This document shows positions 7,829-16,809 of a DNA stretch of 64,000 nucleotides, piece by piece. The position numbers were made by a program, and so were the translations under genes. Location of the stretch: contig NZ_JARNTX010000001.1 of NCBI RefSeq assembly GCF_029433095.1, positions 682,001-746,000 of the forward strand, in the 5' to 3' direction. The notes under the pieces were generated by a model. The model saw only the letters and a program-made list of their open reading frames with translations, was not told the DNA's origin and did not search any database. Source of the DNA: Hymenobacter sp. YC55. GTDB lineage: Bacteria; Bacteroidota; Bacteroidia; Cytophagales; Hymenobacteraceae. Position 1 is the stretch's first letter. Every line of letters begins with the position of its first letter.

Positions 7829-8833
7829 ATGCACCTGCCAGTTCGTCGGTACCATTTGCCGGACTTGCGCCGTCGGCGTAGTTACCGGCGGTTTATTGTG
7901 TGGTTAAAGCGGTTGCGTATTGCCGGTGGCAAGGCGTCCGTATACGATGTGGTGGACCGGATGATTCAGGAACTGAAGCAGGATAGTGTGGAGAAGCGAG
8001 CCGGCTACATGGCTTTCAACTTCACCGTGGCTCTGTTCCCAACCATCATCTTTTTGTTCACCCTGATTCCTTACCTGCCTATCCCCAACCTCAACGTCGA
8101 TATTCTGCAGTTTCTGGCCGACTTGATTCCGGGGGAGATGTACAAAGTAGTGTCGGGCACCATCGAGGACATTGTAAACATCCCACACGGGGGGTTGCTT
8201 TCTTTCGGTTTTGCTACCGCCTTGGTGCTAAGTAGCAACGGCATCATGGCACTACTCGATGCCTTCGAGAAGAAGTATCCCTCATTCAAGAAGCGGACGT
8301 ATGTGCGCAAGCGCGTAATTGCCACACTACTAACGGTAGTACTTTCAGCCGTACTGCTAGTGTCGGTGGCGGGTATCTTCTTCGGTACGTATATAATTGA
8401 TGCGCTGGTGTTCGAGGAAATAGTGCCTGAGCAGTATACCAGCGAGTTAATTACGGTCATCAAATACGGTTCGGTGGTTGGGCTGTTTCTGCTCACTACC
8501 TGCTTGGTGTACTACTATGTGCCGCCAGTGCACGACAAGTGGCCGTTTTTTTCGGCAGGGGCGGTGGTAGCCACGTTGCTTATATTCTTGGTGTCGTTTC
8601 TGTTTATTCTCTACGTCAAGATTTTCGATTCTTACAACCACTTCTACGGCTCTATTGGAGCGCTTGTGGGCTTTATGGTCTGGCTGGACTTTGTGTGCAT
8701 GACCCTAATCGTCGGCTTTGAAGTGAACGTGAGCATTGACGCCGTAACCGGGCGTCTGCGCCAAGAGTCCAACGGTCTACGGTTATTAAATCGACTGCGA
8801 GGCAAAGAAAAAATTGCGAAAGTTAGAGCCTGA
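7829..8833 (+). CDS. YihY/virulence factor BrkB family membrane protein
   Basis: A 334-residue integral inner-membrane protein of the YihY/BrkB family, whose function is unsettled (once called RNase BN in error). A basic N-terminus (HLPVRRYHLPDLRRRRSYRR) precedes about six membrane segments. Family hallmarks are VEKRAGYMAFNFTVALFPTIIF, then FGFATALVLSSNGIMALLDAFEKKYP, VYYYVPPVHDKWPFFSAGAVVATLL and SFNHFYGSIGALVGFMVWL-type residues near the end. I chose the ATG at 7829 (MHLPVRRYH); an in-frame ATG at 7766 would add a weakly plausible leader. It sits third in a possible mltG-thioesterase-yihY unit. Confidence 0.88.
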   Translation: MHLPVRRYHLPDLRRRRSYRRFIVWLKRLRIAGGKASVYDVVDRMIQELKQDSVEKRAGYMAFNFTVALFPTIIFLFTLIPYLPIPNLNVDILQFLADLIPGEMYKVVSGTIEDIVNIPHGGLLSFGFATALVLSSNGIMALLDAFEKKYPSFKKRTYVRKRVIATLLTVVLSAVLLVSVAGIFFGTYIIDALVFEEIVPEQYTSELITVIKYGSVVGLFLLTTCLVYYYVPPVHDKWPFFSAGAVVATLLIFLVSFLFILYVKIFDSYNHFYGSIGALVGFMVWLDFVCMTLIVGFEVNVSIDAVTGRLRQESNGLRLLNRLRGKEKIAKVRA

Positions 8834-8901
8834 TAATCAGTGGTAAGTGCGCTTGCGAAGCACAAAACACGGTTAAGGCTGGAAAAATATGTAGTTAAAA
8901 G

Positions 8902-8932
8902 TTGTGACGAGTGCAGGACGCTGCTACTTTTG
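8902..8932 (+). promoter_or_regulatory. Candidate promoter of the tRNA-Ser genes
   Basis: A TTG at 8902-8904 and TACTTTTG at 8925-8932 are separated by 20 bp, matching the Bacteroidota -33/-7 arrangement (TTG ... TAnnTTTG). The tRNA begins 30 bp downstream. Confidence 0.5.
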
Positions 8933-8961
8933 TCGTCCCAAATTGACCGATTTGGATTAAT

Positions 8962-9048
8962 AGAGAGGTGGCAGAGTGGTCGAATGCGACGGATTCGAAA
9001 TCCGTTATACCTGCAAGGGTATCGGGGGTTCGAATCCCCCCCTCTCTA
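8962..9048 (+). tRNA. tRNA-Ser (anticodon CGA)
   Basis: An 87-nt class II tRNA. The acceptor stem AGAGAGG (8962-8968) pairs with CCTCTCT (9041-9047). The D-arm has GGCAGAGTGGTCGAATGC. The anticodon loop TTCGAAA reads CGA. A long variable arm is present and the T-arm is GGGGGTTCGAATCCCCC. The CCA end is not encoded. Confidence 0.97.
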
Positions 9049-9140
9049 CTTTTTATAGTGAACATTTGCTGTTCGTGGTCTAACAATCATTTTAAGGTGT
9101 TAGATTTGTCGCATAGTGAATGACAAATGTCAATTGACCC

Positions 9141-9225
9141 AGAGAGCTGGCAGAGTGGTCGATTGCGGCGGTCTTGAAAACCGTTGAGGGTTAAACCTCC
9201 GGGGGTTCGAATCCCTCGCTCTCTA
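9141..9225 (+). tRNA. tRNA-Ser (anticodon UGA)
   Basis: An 85-nt class II tRNA. Acceptor stem AGAGAGC (9141-9147) pairs with GCTCTCT (9218-9224). The anticodon loop CTTGAAA reads TGA, with a long variable arm (GAGGGTTAAACCTC). T-arm GGGGGTTCGAATCCCTC has one G-T pair. CCA is not encoded. It follows the CGA serine tRNA by 92 bp; a TAGATTTG at 9101-9108 could give it its own promoter. Confidence 0.97.
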
Positions 9226-9228
9226 CAA

Positions 9229-9267
9229 AAAGCCCCGTTTTCATATAGAAAACGGGGCTTTGTTTTT
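9229..9267 (+). terminator. Rho-independent terminator after the tRNA-Ser pair
   Basis: AAGCCCCGTTTT (9230-9241) pairs perfectly with AAAACGGGGCTT (9249-9260), followed by TGTTTTT. Confidence 0.9.
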
Positions 9268-9485
9268 AGTCTGAAGCCACAAATAAGCGTGCATACAACA
9301 CCTTGCATTCCGTGGTCTCATTGTGGTGGCTAGCGGGCAGGCGGAGTAGGGGATGGTGGTGTTGCGAAGTTTATTGGCCTGTGTCCGTTGCTTATGGACA
9401 CAACTCCTGTTGTGCTTGCGCGTACTGCACAATGCTTTTAAGGCTTCGGAATGACCCGTCAGCCTGTCAAGGTCCATTTTACATC

Positions 9486-10760
9486 ATGCTTAATTGGTTG
9501 TTTCGGAGTCTGGTGTTGGTGGTGCTGTTGGTTCCTTTTTCCGCCTCAGGCTATTCGGTGCTTACCCACCAAGCTAATATTGACTCGTCGTGGACGCGCT
9601 GCTTACTGCCGCTGTTGCAGCGACGATACCCGGGCGCCACTGAAGAGCAACTGACCGAGGCAAAAGCCTACGCCTACGGAGGGTCAATCTTGCAGGATAT
9701 GGGGTACTATCCCATGGGTTCTAAGTTATTTACCAACCTGACCCATTATGTGCGCAGCGGCGATTTTGTGCGTAATCTGCTTAGCGAAGCGCACAACCGC
9801 AACGAATATGCTTTTGCGCTAGGGGCGCTAGCGCACTACACAGCCGATATTATTGGCCATCCGGAGGGAACAAATAAGGCCATGCCCTCGGTGTATCCAG
9901 AGCTCCAACAGAAGTTCGGTAACAACATCACGTACGAGGAGGCACCTATTCAGCACACGCAGCTCGAGTTTGCGTTCGATGTGGTGCAACTAGCTAGTGG
10001 CCGTTACCGCACCGCCGAGTACCAGCGCTCCATTGGGTTTCAGGTTTCGAAACCAGTATTGGAACGTGCTTTCTACAAAACATATGGCCTAGAGCTAGGG
10101 AAAATAGTTTTCAATGTAGACTTAGCAGTCGGGTCATTCCGGTTTGCTGTACGCCAGCTAATTCCCATTGCAAGTCGGGCAGCCTGGCAGGCGCAGAAAA
10201 AAGAAATTCGGCGCCTCAGCCCTCGAGCGCGGCGCCGCGAATACGTTTTCAATCAAAGCGAAAAAGAGTACCGGAAGCGTTACGGAACCGATTACCAAAA
10301 GCCCGGTACTGGGGCGCGCATCCTGTCATACTTCGTACGGGTACTGCCCAAGATTGGGCCGCTTCGTCCGTTTGCGTTCAAGCTGCCCACGCCCGAAGCC
10401 CAAACCTTGTTTAAAGCAAGCTTCAAGAACGTAATGTCTCAATATTGCCATTTAGTAGAAGCCGAGCCGCAAGACACAACGAGTACGGCACGGCGGGTTC
10501 TGCCTAATACCGACTTTGATACAGGCCGCCCAACTAAAGTAGGAGAGTACGATCTGACCGATGAAACTTACGGTGAGTGGTTACGCCAGCTCTCCGACAA
10601 CAAGTTTGTTGGCCTTACAGCCCCGGCCCAACAGAATATTCTAGCGTTTTTCGGGCCAGCACCTAAGGCACCAGTCGATGAAGATGAAAAGGAAGAGAAG
10701 ACCAGAGCCAAGACAATGGAAGCATTGAAGCAGTTGCGGGCTCTGAAAGTTGCGCCATAG
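9486..10760 (+). CDS. Zinc-dependent phospholipase C family protein, secreted
   Basis: A 424-residue exported protein. The start at 9486 (MLNWLFRSLVLVVLLV) gives a clean signal peptide ending SASG; the frame is open upstream to 9303 without a secretory signal. The mature protein begins YSVLTHQANIDSSW, as in the all-alpha zinc-dependent phospholipase C / S1-P1 superfamily, and has a His/Asp cluster LGALAHYTADIIGHPEGTNKA near residue 120 that would bind zinc. The C-terminal part is basic then acidic (DEDEKEEKTRAKTMEALKQ). The family name is by similarity; activity on phospholipids is not shown. It is a separate unit between tRNA and hairpin terminators. A second family member lies at 39141-40391. 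Confidence 0.82.
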   Translation: MLNWLFRSLVLVVLLVPFSASGYSVLTHQANIDSSWTRCLLPLLQRRYPGATEEQLTEAKAYAYGGSILQDMGYYPMGSKLFTNLTHYVRSGDFVRNLLSEAHNRNEYAFALGALAHYTADIIGHPEGTNKAMPSVYPELQQKFGNNITYEEAPIQHTQLEFAFDVVQLASGRYRTAEYQRSIGFQVSKPVLERAFYKTYGLELGKIVFNVDLAVGSFRFAVRQLIPIASRAAWQAQKKEIRRLSPRARRREYVFNQSEKEYRKRYGTDYQKPGTGARILSYFVRVLPKIGPLRPFAFKLPTPEAQTLFKASFKNVMSQYCHLVEAEPQDTTSTARRVLPNTDFDTGRPTKVGEYDLTDETYGEWLRQLSDNKFVGLTAPAQQNILAFFGPAPKAPVDEDEKEEKTRAKTMEALKQLRALKVAP

Positions 10761-10844
10761 CTGTTTGGGAGCTTCTTATCTAACCTCAATCTGAGACGCA
10801 CTGTAGGAGGAACTGCACGCAGTTGGCATACCTCCGTATCAAGC

Positions 10845-10879
10845 AAAAAAGCCCGCCAGAATATCTGGTGGGCTTTTTT
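10845..10879 (+). terminator. Rho-independent terminator
   Basis: AAAAAAGCCCGCCAGA (10845-10860) and TCTGGTGGGCTTTTTT (10864-10879) form a stem with one G-T pair and a T-tract. It serves the phospholipase-like gene. Confidence 0.88.
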
Positions 10880-10946
10880 CATTTGAGAACTAAAGTGTTT
10901 CACCGATAACAAGTGCCGTGCGAAGTGCTTTAGGATGGTGATGGCG

Positions 10947-11126
10947 CTACTTGTAGGCGCGGTAGCTAGAGTGGTGCAAGCAAAGCGGAAACCGATTTGC
11001 CGTTTTCAGTGGCACGCGGGGTAACAACCGGAAAATCGGGGTGATGGCAACAGCTTCAAATGAGGCGAAAGCCGAGCCCACCACCAGCGTCAATGCAAGC
11101 AACAACCGACAAACACAAGTAACCAT
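10947..11126 (-). CDS. Possible small exported peptide (doubtful)
   Basis: A 59-residue reading frame from the ATG at 11126: MVTCVCRLLLALTLVVGSAFASFEA followed by a short basic tail. The N-terminus looks like a signal peptide cleaved near AFA. No family is recognised, there is no clear promoter, and it lies alone in a 620-bp stretch. It could equally be a chance frame. An in-frame ATG at 11180 would destroy the signal-peptide layout. Confidence 0.25.
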   Translation of the reverse strand: MVTCVCRLLLALTLVVGSAFASFEAVAITPIFRLLPRVPLKTANRFPLCLHHSSYRAYK

Positions 11127-11499
11127 GGTGCAATAGGTATGTAGATAGAGCAGATACTTCTGCCGGCTAGCCACTACCAAACCGGTGAAGAAGTAGCCAA
11201 AACTATAGCACCCTGAGCAGGCGAATGAGGCTATTCGTTGAGCTTAGGCAATACCGCCACCAAACCCGTCCGTATCACGACGAAGCAATAGCGAGCAGTT
11301 ACAATGGAAGTTGTTGCTCTCCTATTGAGTGGTATGCCGACTTCTTATCCTAGCAATGATACAACTACTTGGTAGTGAATTTATAGCAACTGCATGCTCT
11401 TTCGATGTGAGCGGATCAAGCGTGTCAACAAGACAATTTTCTTTGTCATTGTAACTCGTCGCTAGCAGCCAAGTGGCGTAAGATTGTCGTTAATGAGGT
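11127..11499. other. Intergenic region, no feature recognised
   Basis: I see no gene, tRNA or strong hairpin here. It presumably carries the promoter of the STAS-like gene at 11500, but no convincing TTG/TAnnTTTG pair was found. Confidence 0.5.
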
Positions 11500-11925
11500 A
11501 TGCGTATATTCAAAAACATAGATTCTATCGATGAAAGCGTCTGTGAGTTGTCTTTTGACGAAGACGAGCAATGGTTGCGTGCTACTTGGATAGGCTACAT
11601 CGATTCGCAGGAGGCGTATAACGGCGCCATGGATTTCTTAGGCACCCTGCATACGTTTCACTGTCCTTACTTGCTCAACGACAATAGTGGCTTGCGCGGC
11701 CCCTGGTTCGACTCCGTGGAGTGGCTGCGTACCACGTGGGCTCCACAGGCTGAGCGCTTAGGTTTGCGTTACGTAGCCCATGTTGCTCAGCCCCAAGATC
11801 TGGCACACCAAGTTGCCGTGTTAGAAACCAACTCGTTCGGCGGTGATGTGCAAATTCAGATATTCGACCACGTATCCGAAGCCGAAGAGTGGCTGCGCGA
11901 GCAACGTAACAAAGCAACAGCTTAA
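11500..11925 (+). CDS. Small STAS/SpoIIAA-like protein (paralogue of 48133-48621)
   Basis: A 141-residue cytoplasmic protein without signal peptide. The alternating beta/alpha pattern (LSFDEDEQWLRATWIGYI, then CPYLLNDNSGLRG, WLRTTWAPQAERLGLRYVAHV, VQIQIFDHVSEAEEWL) resembles the STAS or SpoIIAA-like fold, which binds small ligands or regulators in other bacteria. A paralogue at 48133-48621 shares the core LLNDN/LLNNK, EWL....W.PQA.RLGLR.. and the terminal FD...EAEEWL / YDADNARTWL pattern. Such proteins are familiar as uncharacterised members in Hymenobacter. It is a single-gene unit. Function is unknown; the STAS comparison is structural inference only. Confidence 0.78.
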   Translation: MRIFKNIDSIDESVCELSFDEDEQWLRATWIGYIDSQEAYNGAMDFLGTLHTFHCPYLLNDNSGLRGPWFDSVEWLRTTWAPQAERLGLRYVAHVAQPQDLAHQVAVLETNSFGGDVQIQIFDHVSEAEEWLREQRNKATA

Positions 11926-11979
11926 TCTATCCCAAGCATTGAAATAGGCATGTTGCTCTGCGCAGTAGTTGCCAGTTGG

Positions 11980-13413
11980 TTATTGGGCTTGCACTAAGCC
12001 ACTGCTTAGGCGGCGCAACACTATCTCGGCTTGTTTAGCCTGATACCGGATGTCAAGCAAACGCACTTCAGCGTCGAGCTGGGTACGTTGTGCTTCGCGC
12101 AAAACGATGGGCGTGAGTAGCCCGAGGCGGTAGCGCTCCAACGCAATAGCCACGTTTTCGCGCGCCAGCAGAATATTGGTTTCCTCAAGTTCCAGCAGTT
12201 GCAAGCGGTTTTGGTACTGGGCAAACGCTTGCTCAGCCTCAGCCTCTAGCTGTAGCTGGGTTTGGTTGAGCAGCAGCTGGCTTTGCTCTTCGGCTATGCG
12301 GGCATTCTGCTCGAGGCGGCTTCGGTTGAAGCCATCGAAAATGGGAACAGAGGCTACCACGCCGTAATTAGGGCCGAAGACCCGGTTGGTGTTGGAACCC
12401 AACACACTACCGTTGGCGGTATTGATGAGGAAGGCATTGTTGATGTTGCGGTTCACACCGTAGCCGCCGGTTAAGCCAAGCTGCGGAAACCGGCTTGCCC
12501 GCACAAGTCGCCGGTCGTAGGTCGCAACTTGGGTATTGAGCTTGGCTTGTTGCAAGCGAGGGTTGCTTTGGAGTAGTGCCTGATTTACGGTTTCGCGCGT
12601 CAAGTCACGGGAAACGACGATAGAATCGGCAGGGCTGAAGTCGATGCGGGGTGCGCGGCCGAGGAGGGTGTTGAGGTTGACTTTCGCGCGTTGCAGGAGT
12701 TCCTGCTGTTGAATCAGGATAGAGCGGTCGGCATTGTAGTCTACGCGCGCCGTAAGCACTTCTACCTTGGCGCTGGCGCCTACATCCACACGTGCCTGCG
12801 TGAGGTCGATGCGTGCTTGCCCAATCTTAAGAGCTTCTTCAATAGAACCAATTTTGCCGAACTCTCGCACCACCGCATAATACGCGTCGGTGATGTTGGT
12901 GACCGTTTCTTCGATGGTAGCCCGCGTAAGCTGGCGTTGGCTTTGGTCGAGCGCTTTGAGCCGGTCGTAGGCAATAAACATCCCGAGTCCATCGAAGATG
13001 GTCCAGGTGCCCGACACGTTTGCATTAAGAGCGTTGGCTTTACCGCCATTGATAACCACTGGCGCTGACTGCTCCCGTACCTGCCGAGTGTTGTTCACAT
13101 TGAAGGTGCGGGTAAAATTGCCGTTTGCGACTGGCAGTTGGCCGGCGTTGCCGCGCGTCACGTTGTTTTCCGCAATTCGCTCGTCTTGGCGTGATACCCG
13201 AATGTCGTAGTTGTTTTCCAGACCAATACGGATGGCTTCGGCCAGTGTAAGAGGTGCGGCGGCGGCTACAGTTTCCGGCTTTTCGGTCTGAGGTTTCGAC
13301 CGGGGTTCCTGCGCGGGCCGGGCTGGTTGTGTTGGCTGTTGGGCGAGGGCCGCAAAAGGGAAGAGCAGCAGGGCCGCACCCAAACAACGAAAACGATAGA
13401 ATTGAAACTGCAT
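11980..13413 (-). CDS. TolC-family outer-membrane efflux protein
   Basis: A 477-residue outer-membrane channel for the adjacent RND pump. Signal peptide at residues 1-25 (LGAALLLFPFAALAQ), then a low-complexity Pro/Gln/Ala stretch, then APLTLAEAIRIGLENNYDIRVS, the standard OEP opening. Two OEP repeats carry long heptad-rich helices (for example YQNRLQLLELEETNILLARENVAIALERYRLG in pieces) and VSGTWTIFDGLGMF / VASVPIFDGFNRSRLEQNARIAEEQ beta-strand signatures. Length is typical. It is the last gene of adaptor-pump-channel, 204 bp after the pump, with a hairpin in the gap that may reduce its expression. It is oriented with the other two. Confidence 0.93.
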   Translation of the reverse strand: MQFQFYRFRCLGAALLLFPFAALAQQPTQPARPAQEPRSKPQTEKPETVAAAAPLTLAEAIRIGLENNYDIRVSRQDERIAENNVTRGNAGQLPVANGNFTRTFNVNNTRQVREQSAPVVINGGKANALNANVSGTWTIFDGLGMFIAYDRLKALDQSQRQLTRATIEETVTNITDAYYAVVREFGKIGSIEEALKIGQARIDLTQARVDVGASAKVEVLTARVDYNADRSILIQQQELLQRAKVNLNTLLGRAPRIDFSPADSIVVSRDLTRETVNQALLQSNPRLQQAKLNTQVATYDRRLVRASRFPQLGLTGGYGVNRNINNAFLINTANGSVLGSNTNRVFGPNYGVVASVPIFDGFNRSRLEQNARIAEEQSQLLLNQTQLQLEAEAEQAFAQYQNRLQLLELEETNILLARENVAIALERYRLGLLTPIVLREAQRTQLDAEVRLLDIRYQAKQAEIVLRRLSSGLVQAQ

Positions 13414-13572
13414 TCGGGAAACTATGCTAGAACTAAAAGCAAGTCCGCTTCTCCGGTGAGAAGGGGAGGGGCGTCGAAATGAAGCCCGAATAATGGTGAA
13501 CTGTCAGCAAAAATGGCATTGCTCTCGTACAATGCCGGCAGTACAGCAGTAAGGTAATTTCAAGCAACAAAT

Positions 13573-13615
13573 AAGCCCCTAGTTCCAGACTGATTCAAGC
13601 ACTAGGGGCTTTTTC
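13573..13615 (-). terminator. Hairpin between the RND pump and TolC genes
   Basis: AAGCCCCTAGT (13573-13583) pairs with ACTAGGGGCTT (13601-13611), loop 17 nt. Read on the minus strand the trailing sequence is TATTTGTTG, a poor T-tract, so partial termination or mRNA-end protection is more likely than full stop. Confidence 0.6.
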
Positions 13616-13617
13616 AC

Positions 13618-16600
13618 TTAGGCTACTGCTTTCTTAGGCTTCACCTTGGCGCTGTGTTTCTTGGCCGTAGCGAAGTACGAATACATCACGGGTACCACGT
13701 ACAGCGTGAGTCCGGTGGCGAAAAACAAACCACCTACCACGCCAATACCCATGGCACGGCGGCTAAGCGCACCCGCACCCGTGGCAATAGCAATGGGCAG
13801 AATGCCTAGGATAGCGCAAAGGCTGGTCATCAGAATCGGGCGGAAGCGGGCCGTAGCTCCTTCAATCAAGCCGGTCATGTAGTCTTTGCCTTGCTCTACT
13901 TGCTGGTTGGCGAATTCCACGATAAGGATACCGTTTTTGGTCACCAGTCCGATCAGCATGATGATGCCAATCTGCGAGAACAGGTTCAGGGTTTGGTTGA
14001 AGTACCACAAGCTCAGCAATGCCCCCGATAGTGCCAGCGGCACCGTCACCATGATAACAACCGGGTCGCGGAAGCTCTCAAATTGAGCAGCCAACACCAA
14101 ATAAATTAGCACCAGCGCCAAGCCGAAAGCAAAGATGAGGGAAGAGGAGCTTTCCTGAAAGTCGCGGGAAGCACCGGCTAGCTCTGTAGTGAATGTTTCG
14201 TCGAGTTGTTTATCGGCAATGGCTTGCATGGCGGCTATACCATCGCCGAGCGACTTGCCGGGCGCCAACGAAGCGGAGAACGTGGCCGAGTTGTAGCGGT
14301 TGAAGCGGTAGAGCTGAGGTGGCGTGCTGCTTTCAGTTAAGCGAATCACGTTGTCGAGCTGCACCAGTTGGCCATCAGCACTCTTTACTGACAGCAGTCG
14401 TACGTCGAGCGGTTGGTTACGGTCTTCGCGCGCCACCTGCCCGATAATCTGGTATTGCTTGCTGTCCTTGATGAAGTAGCCGTAGCGCTGGCCGCTCAGT
14501 CCTGATTGCAACGTCTGGCTGATGCTCTGCACCGAAACGCCAAGGCTCTGCGCTTTCTCCCGGTCAATAGTAACGCGCAGTTCGGGCTTGTTGAACTTCA
14601 AGTCCACGTCGGCAAACTGAAAGGTGGGGTCTTGGCGAGCAGCTTCCAGAAACTTAGGTACGGCAGCGCGCAGCTTCTCGAAGTCCTGGGTCTGAACAAC
14701 GAACTGCACCGGCAAACCGCCGCCCCCGTTACCAATACTCTGGTCTTGCGACACCGAAGTGCGGGCGGCAGTTAAGCGCTTAACGCCCGCCGATAGTTTC
14801 GTGGCAATTTGGTCCTGCGTGAAAGGGCGTTTGTCGGCATCAAGCAGCAATACGCGGGCCCGGCCGGAGTTGGAGCCGCCACCAAAGCCTGGCGACGTTA
14901 CGGCATATACGCTACTTAGGCTGCCGTCATCCGTCGAGTCCACGGCCATCTTGCTGAGTTGGTCCATGTAGGAGTCCATAAACTCGAACGATGCACCTTC
15001 CGGGCCGGTAGCATTCAGGTTGATACGGCTCCGGTCTTCCACTGGGGCCAGTTCCGATGGAATCGTGTTCATGAAAAACCAAGTGCCTACTCCAGTGCCC
15101 ACTACCACCAGCCACGCTAGCCACCGGTTGCGCAAGAAGGTTTGCAGACTTTCCTGATAACCACCAATAAGCCGCTCGAAGAATGGCTCTGTTTTGCGGT
15201 AAAACCAGTTGTGCTTTTCTTGGCGCTTGAGCAGCACCGAGCACATCATGGGCGTAAGGGTAAGCGACACGAAAGCTGAAATCAGTACCGAACCGGCCAC
15301 CACAATGCCAAACTCGCGGAACAAACGGCCTGTAATACCTGACAGGAATACCACTGGCAGGAACACCGCCGCCAGTACTACGGTAGTACTTACAACGGCC
15401 AGCAGAATCTCTTCGGAACCCTTAATAGCGGCGGTTTTGGGGTCTTCGCCGTCCTCGATGCGCGAGTAGATATTCTCCAGTACCACAATTGCGTCGTCTA
15501 CCACAAGGCCAATGGCCAGCACGATGGCGAGCAGTGTAAGTACGTTGATGGAGAAGTTGAGTAGGTACATCACAAAGAAGATACCAACCAACGACACCGG
15601 AATGGCTACCACAGGAATAAGGGTGGAGCGCCAATCGCGCAAGAACAGGAAGATAATAACCACCACCAGCACGAACGCCTCAACGATGGTGTGCTCTACC
15701 TCGCCAATAGACTGACGGATAAATACCGAGTTGTCGAAACCAGCTTTCAGTACCAAATCCTTAGGCAAGTCCTTACCATAAAGCTCGATACGCTTGTTCC
15801 ACTCATCGGCAATATCAATCTGGTTGGAGCCGGGCTGCGGAATAACGGCAATACCTACCATCGGTACCCCGTTCACTTTAAAAATGGTCTGGTCGTTTTC
15901 AGGATAGAGCTCCGCATAGCCGACATCCGTCAGACGCACTAAAGAGGATGCGTCCTTACGGATGATAAGGTTGTTGAAGTCTTCGACCGTGGTAAGGCGC
16001 CCCATGGTCCGGAGCGTGAGCTGGGTAGCTTGGCCCTGCACGGCGCCACTGGGCAGTTCCACGTTTTCGCGGGTGAGGGCAGCCTGTACGTCTACGGGGC
16101 TAACACCTAGCGCCGACAGTTTCACCGGGTCCAACCAAAGGCGCATCGAGTATCTACGCTCTCCAAATACCCGCACTTCTGACACGCCAGGAATGGTTTG
16201 GAGGCGCTCCTTAAGCGTGTTATTGGCGTAGTCAGTTAATTGAAGCAGGTCGCGCTGGTTGCTGCTGAGGTAGGTCATTACAATAGGTTGCGAGTCGGCG
16301 TTAGCCTTGCTCACTACCGGAGGATCAATGTCGCGCGGTAGGCGGCCCTGGGCACCCGATACCTTATCGCGCACGTCGTTAGCCGCTGTTTCTAAGTCGG
16401 CATCCAGGTCGAACTCCACTGTAATCTGGGTCCGGCCATCACGCGAGTTAGACGTCAGGTTCTTGATACCAGCAATACCGTTTAGGGCTTCTTCCAGAGG
16501 TTCCGTAACCTGGCCCTGCATAACGTCGGCCGAGGCACCCGTGTAACTAGCGGATACGGAAATAATAGGAGGGTCAACGCTAGGGTACTCCCGAATACTG

Positions 16601-16695
16601 AGATACCGAAACCCGATAACGCCGAATATCACGATGACGAGGCTCATCACGATAGCGAGGACCGGGCGGTTGATACTGGTTGATGATAAACTCAT
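13618..16695 (-). CDS. RND efflux pump, hydrophobe/amphiphile efflux-1 (AcrB-like) permease
   Basis: A 1025-residue inner-membrane proton-driven exporter of the HAE-1 family. The N-terminal helix SINRPVLAIVMSLVIVIFG is followed by the porter-domain start YPSVDPPIISVSASYTGASADVM. TM4 carries the paired acidic residues in AIGLVVDDAIVVLENIYSRIE, which are the proton relay of this family. The second half repeats the pattern (GALLSLWYFNQTLNLFSQIGIIMLIGLVTKNGILIVEFANQ) and ends with a basic tail KKHSAKVKPKKAVA. Length is normal. It lies 114 bp downstream of the adaptor, with a direct-repeat motif in the gap, and upstream of tolC. The substrate is not readable; no local repressor gene is present. 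Confidence 0.95.
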   Translation of the reverse strand: MSLSSTSINRPVLAIVMSLVIVIFGVIGFRYLSIREYPSVDPPIISVSASYTGASADVMQGQVTEPLEEALNGIAGIKNLTSNSRDGRTQITVEFDLDADLETAANDVRDKVSGAQGRLPRDIDPPVVSKANADSQPIVMTYLSSNQRDLLQLTDYANNTLKERLQTIPGVSEVRVFGERRYSMRLWLDPVKLSALGVSPVDVQAALTRENVELPSGAVQGQATQLTLRTMGRLTTVEDFNNLIIRKDASSLVRLTDVGYAELYPENDQTIFKVNGVPMVGIAVIPQPGSNQIDIADEWNKRIELYGKDLPKDLVLKAGFDNSVFIRQSIGEVEHTIVEAFVLVVVIIFLFLRDWRSTLIPVVAIPVSLVGIFFVMYLLNFSINVLTLLAIVLAIGLVVDDAIVVLENIYSRIEDGEDPKTAAIKGSEEILLAVVSTTVVLAAVFLPVVFLSGITGRLFREFGIVVAGSVLISAFVSLTLTPMMCSVLLKRQEKHNWFYRKTEPFFERLIGGYQESLQTFLRNRWLAWLVVVGTGVGTWFFMNTIPSELAPVEDRSRINLNATGPEGASFEFMDSYMDQLSKMAVDSTDDGSLSSVYAVTSPGFGGGSNSGRARVLLLDADKRPFTQDQIATKLSAGVKRLTAARTSVSQDQSIGNGGGGLPVQFVVQTQDFEKLRAAVPKFLEAARQDPTFQFADVDLKFNKPELRVTIDREKAQSLGVSVQSISQTLQSGLSGQRYGYFIKDSKQYQIIGQVAREDRNQPLDVRLLSVKSADGQLVQLDNVIRLTESSTPPQLYRFNRYNSATFSASLAPGKSLGDGIAAMQAIADKQLDETFTTELAGASRDFQESSSSLIFAFGLALVLIYLVLAAQFESFRDPVVIMVTVPLALSGALLSLWYFNQTLNLFSQIGIIMLIGLVTKNGILIVEFANQQVEQGKDYMTGLIEGATARFRPILMTSLCAILGILPIAIATGAGALSRRAMGIGVVGGLFFATGLTLYVVPVMYSYFATAKKHSAKVKPKKAVA

Positions 16696-16744
16696 ATATG
16701 TTTCACACAGTGTTTCTCAATGAAAAATGCGGGTTCGCATTATG

Positions 16745-16789
16745 TTGTTTACAATAGCTTGTGTTGGAAAACCATTGTTTTACAGTAGC
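16745..16789. promoter_or_regulatory. Direct repeat between adaptor and pump genes
   Basis: TTGTTTACAATAGC (16745-16758) and TTGTTTTACAGTAGC (16775-16789) start 30 bp apart. The second contains GTTTTACAGTAG, nearly identical to GTTTTACTGTAG upstream of the adaptor gene (17985-17996). It may be an operator; inferred only from recurrence. Confidence 0.35.
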
Positions 16790-16809
16790 ATAAAACGCCA
16801 CGCAAATTA

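Noticed and set aside
10806..10835. Structured RNA downstream of the phospholipase gene
   Set aside because: A GGAGG...CCTCC stem with an inner AACTGC/GCAGTT hairpin is visible, but it is short and lies directly before the real terminator, so I list no RNA.
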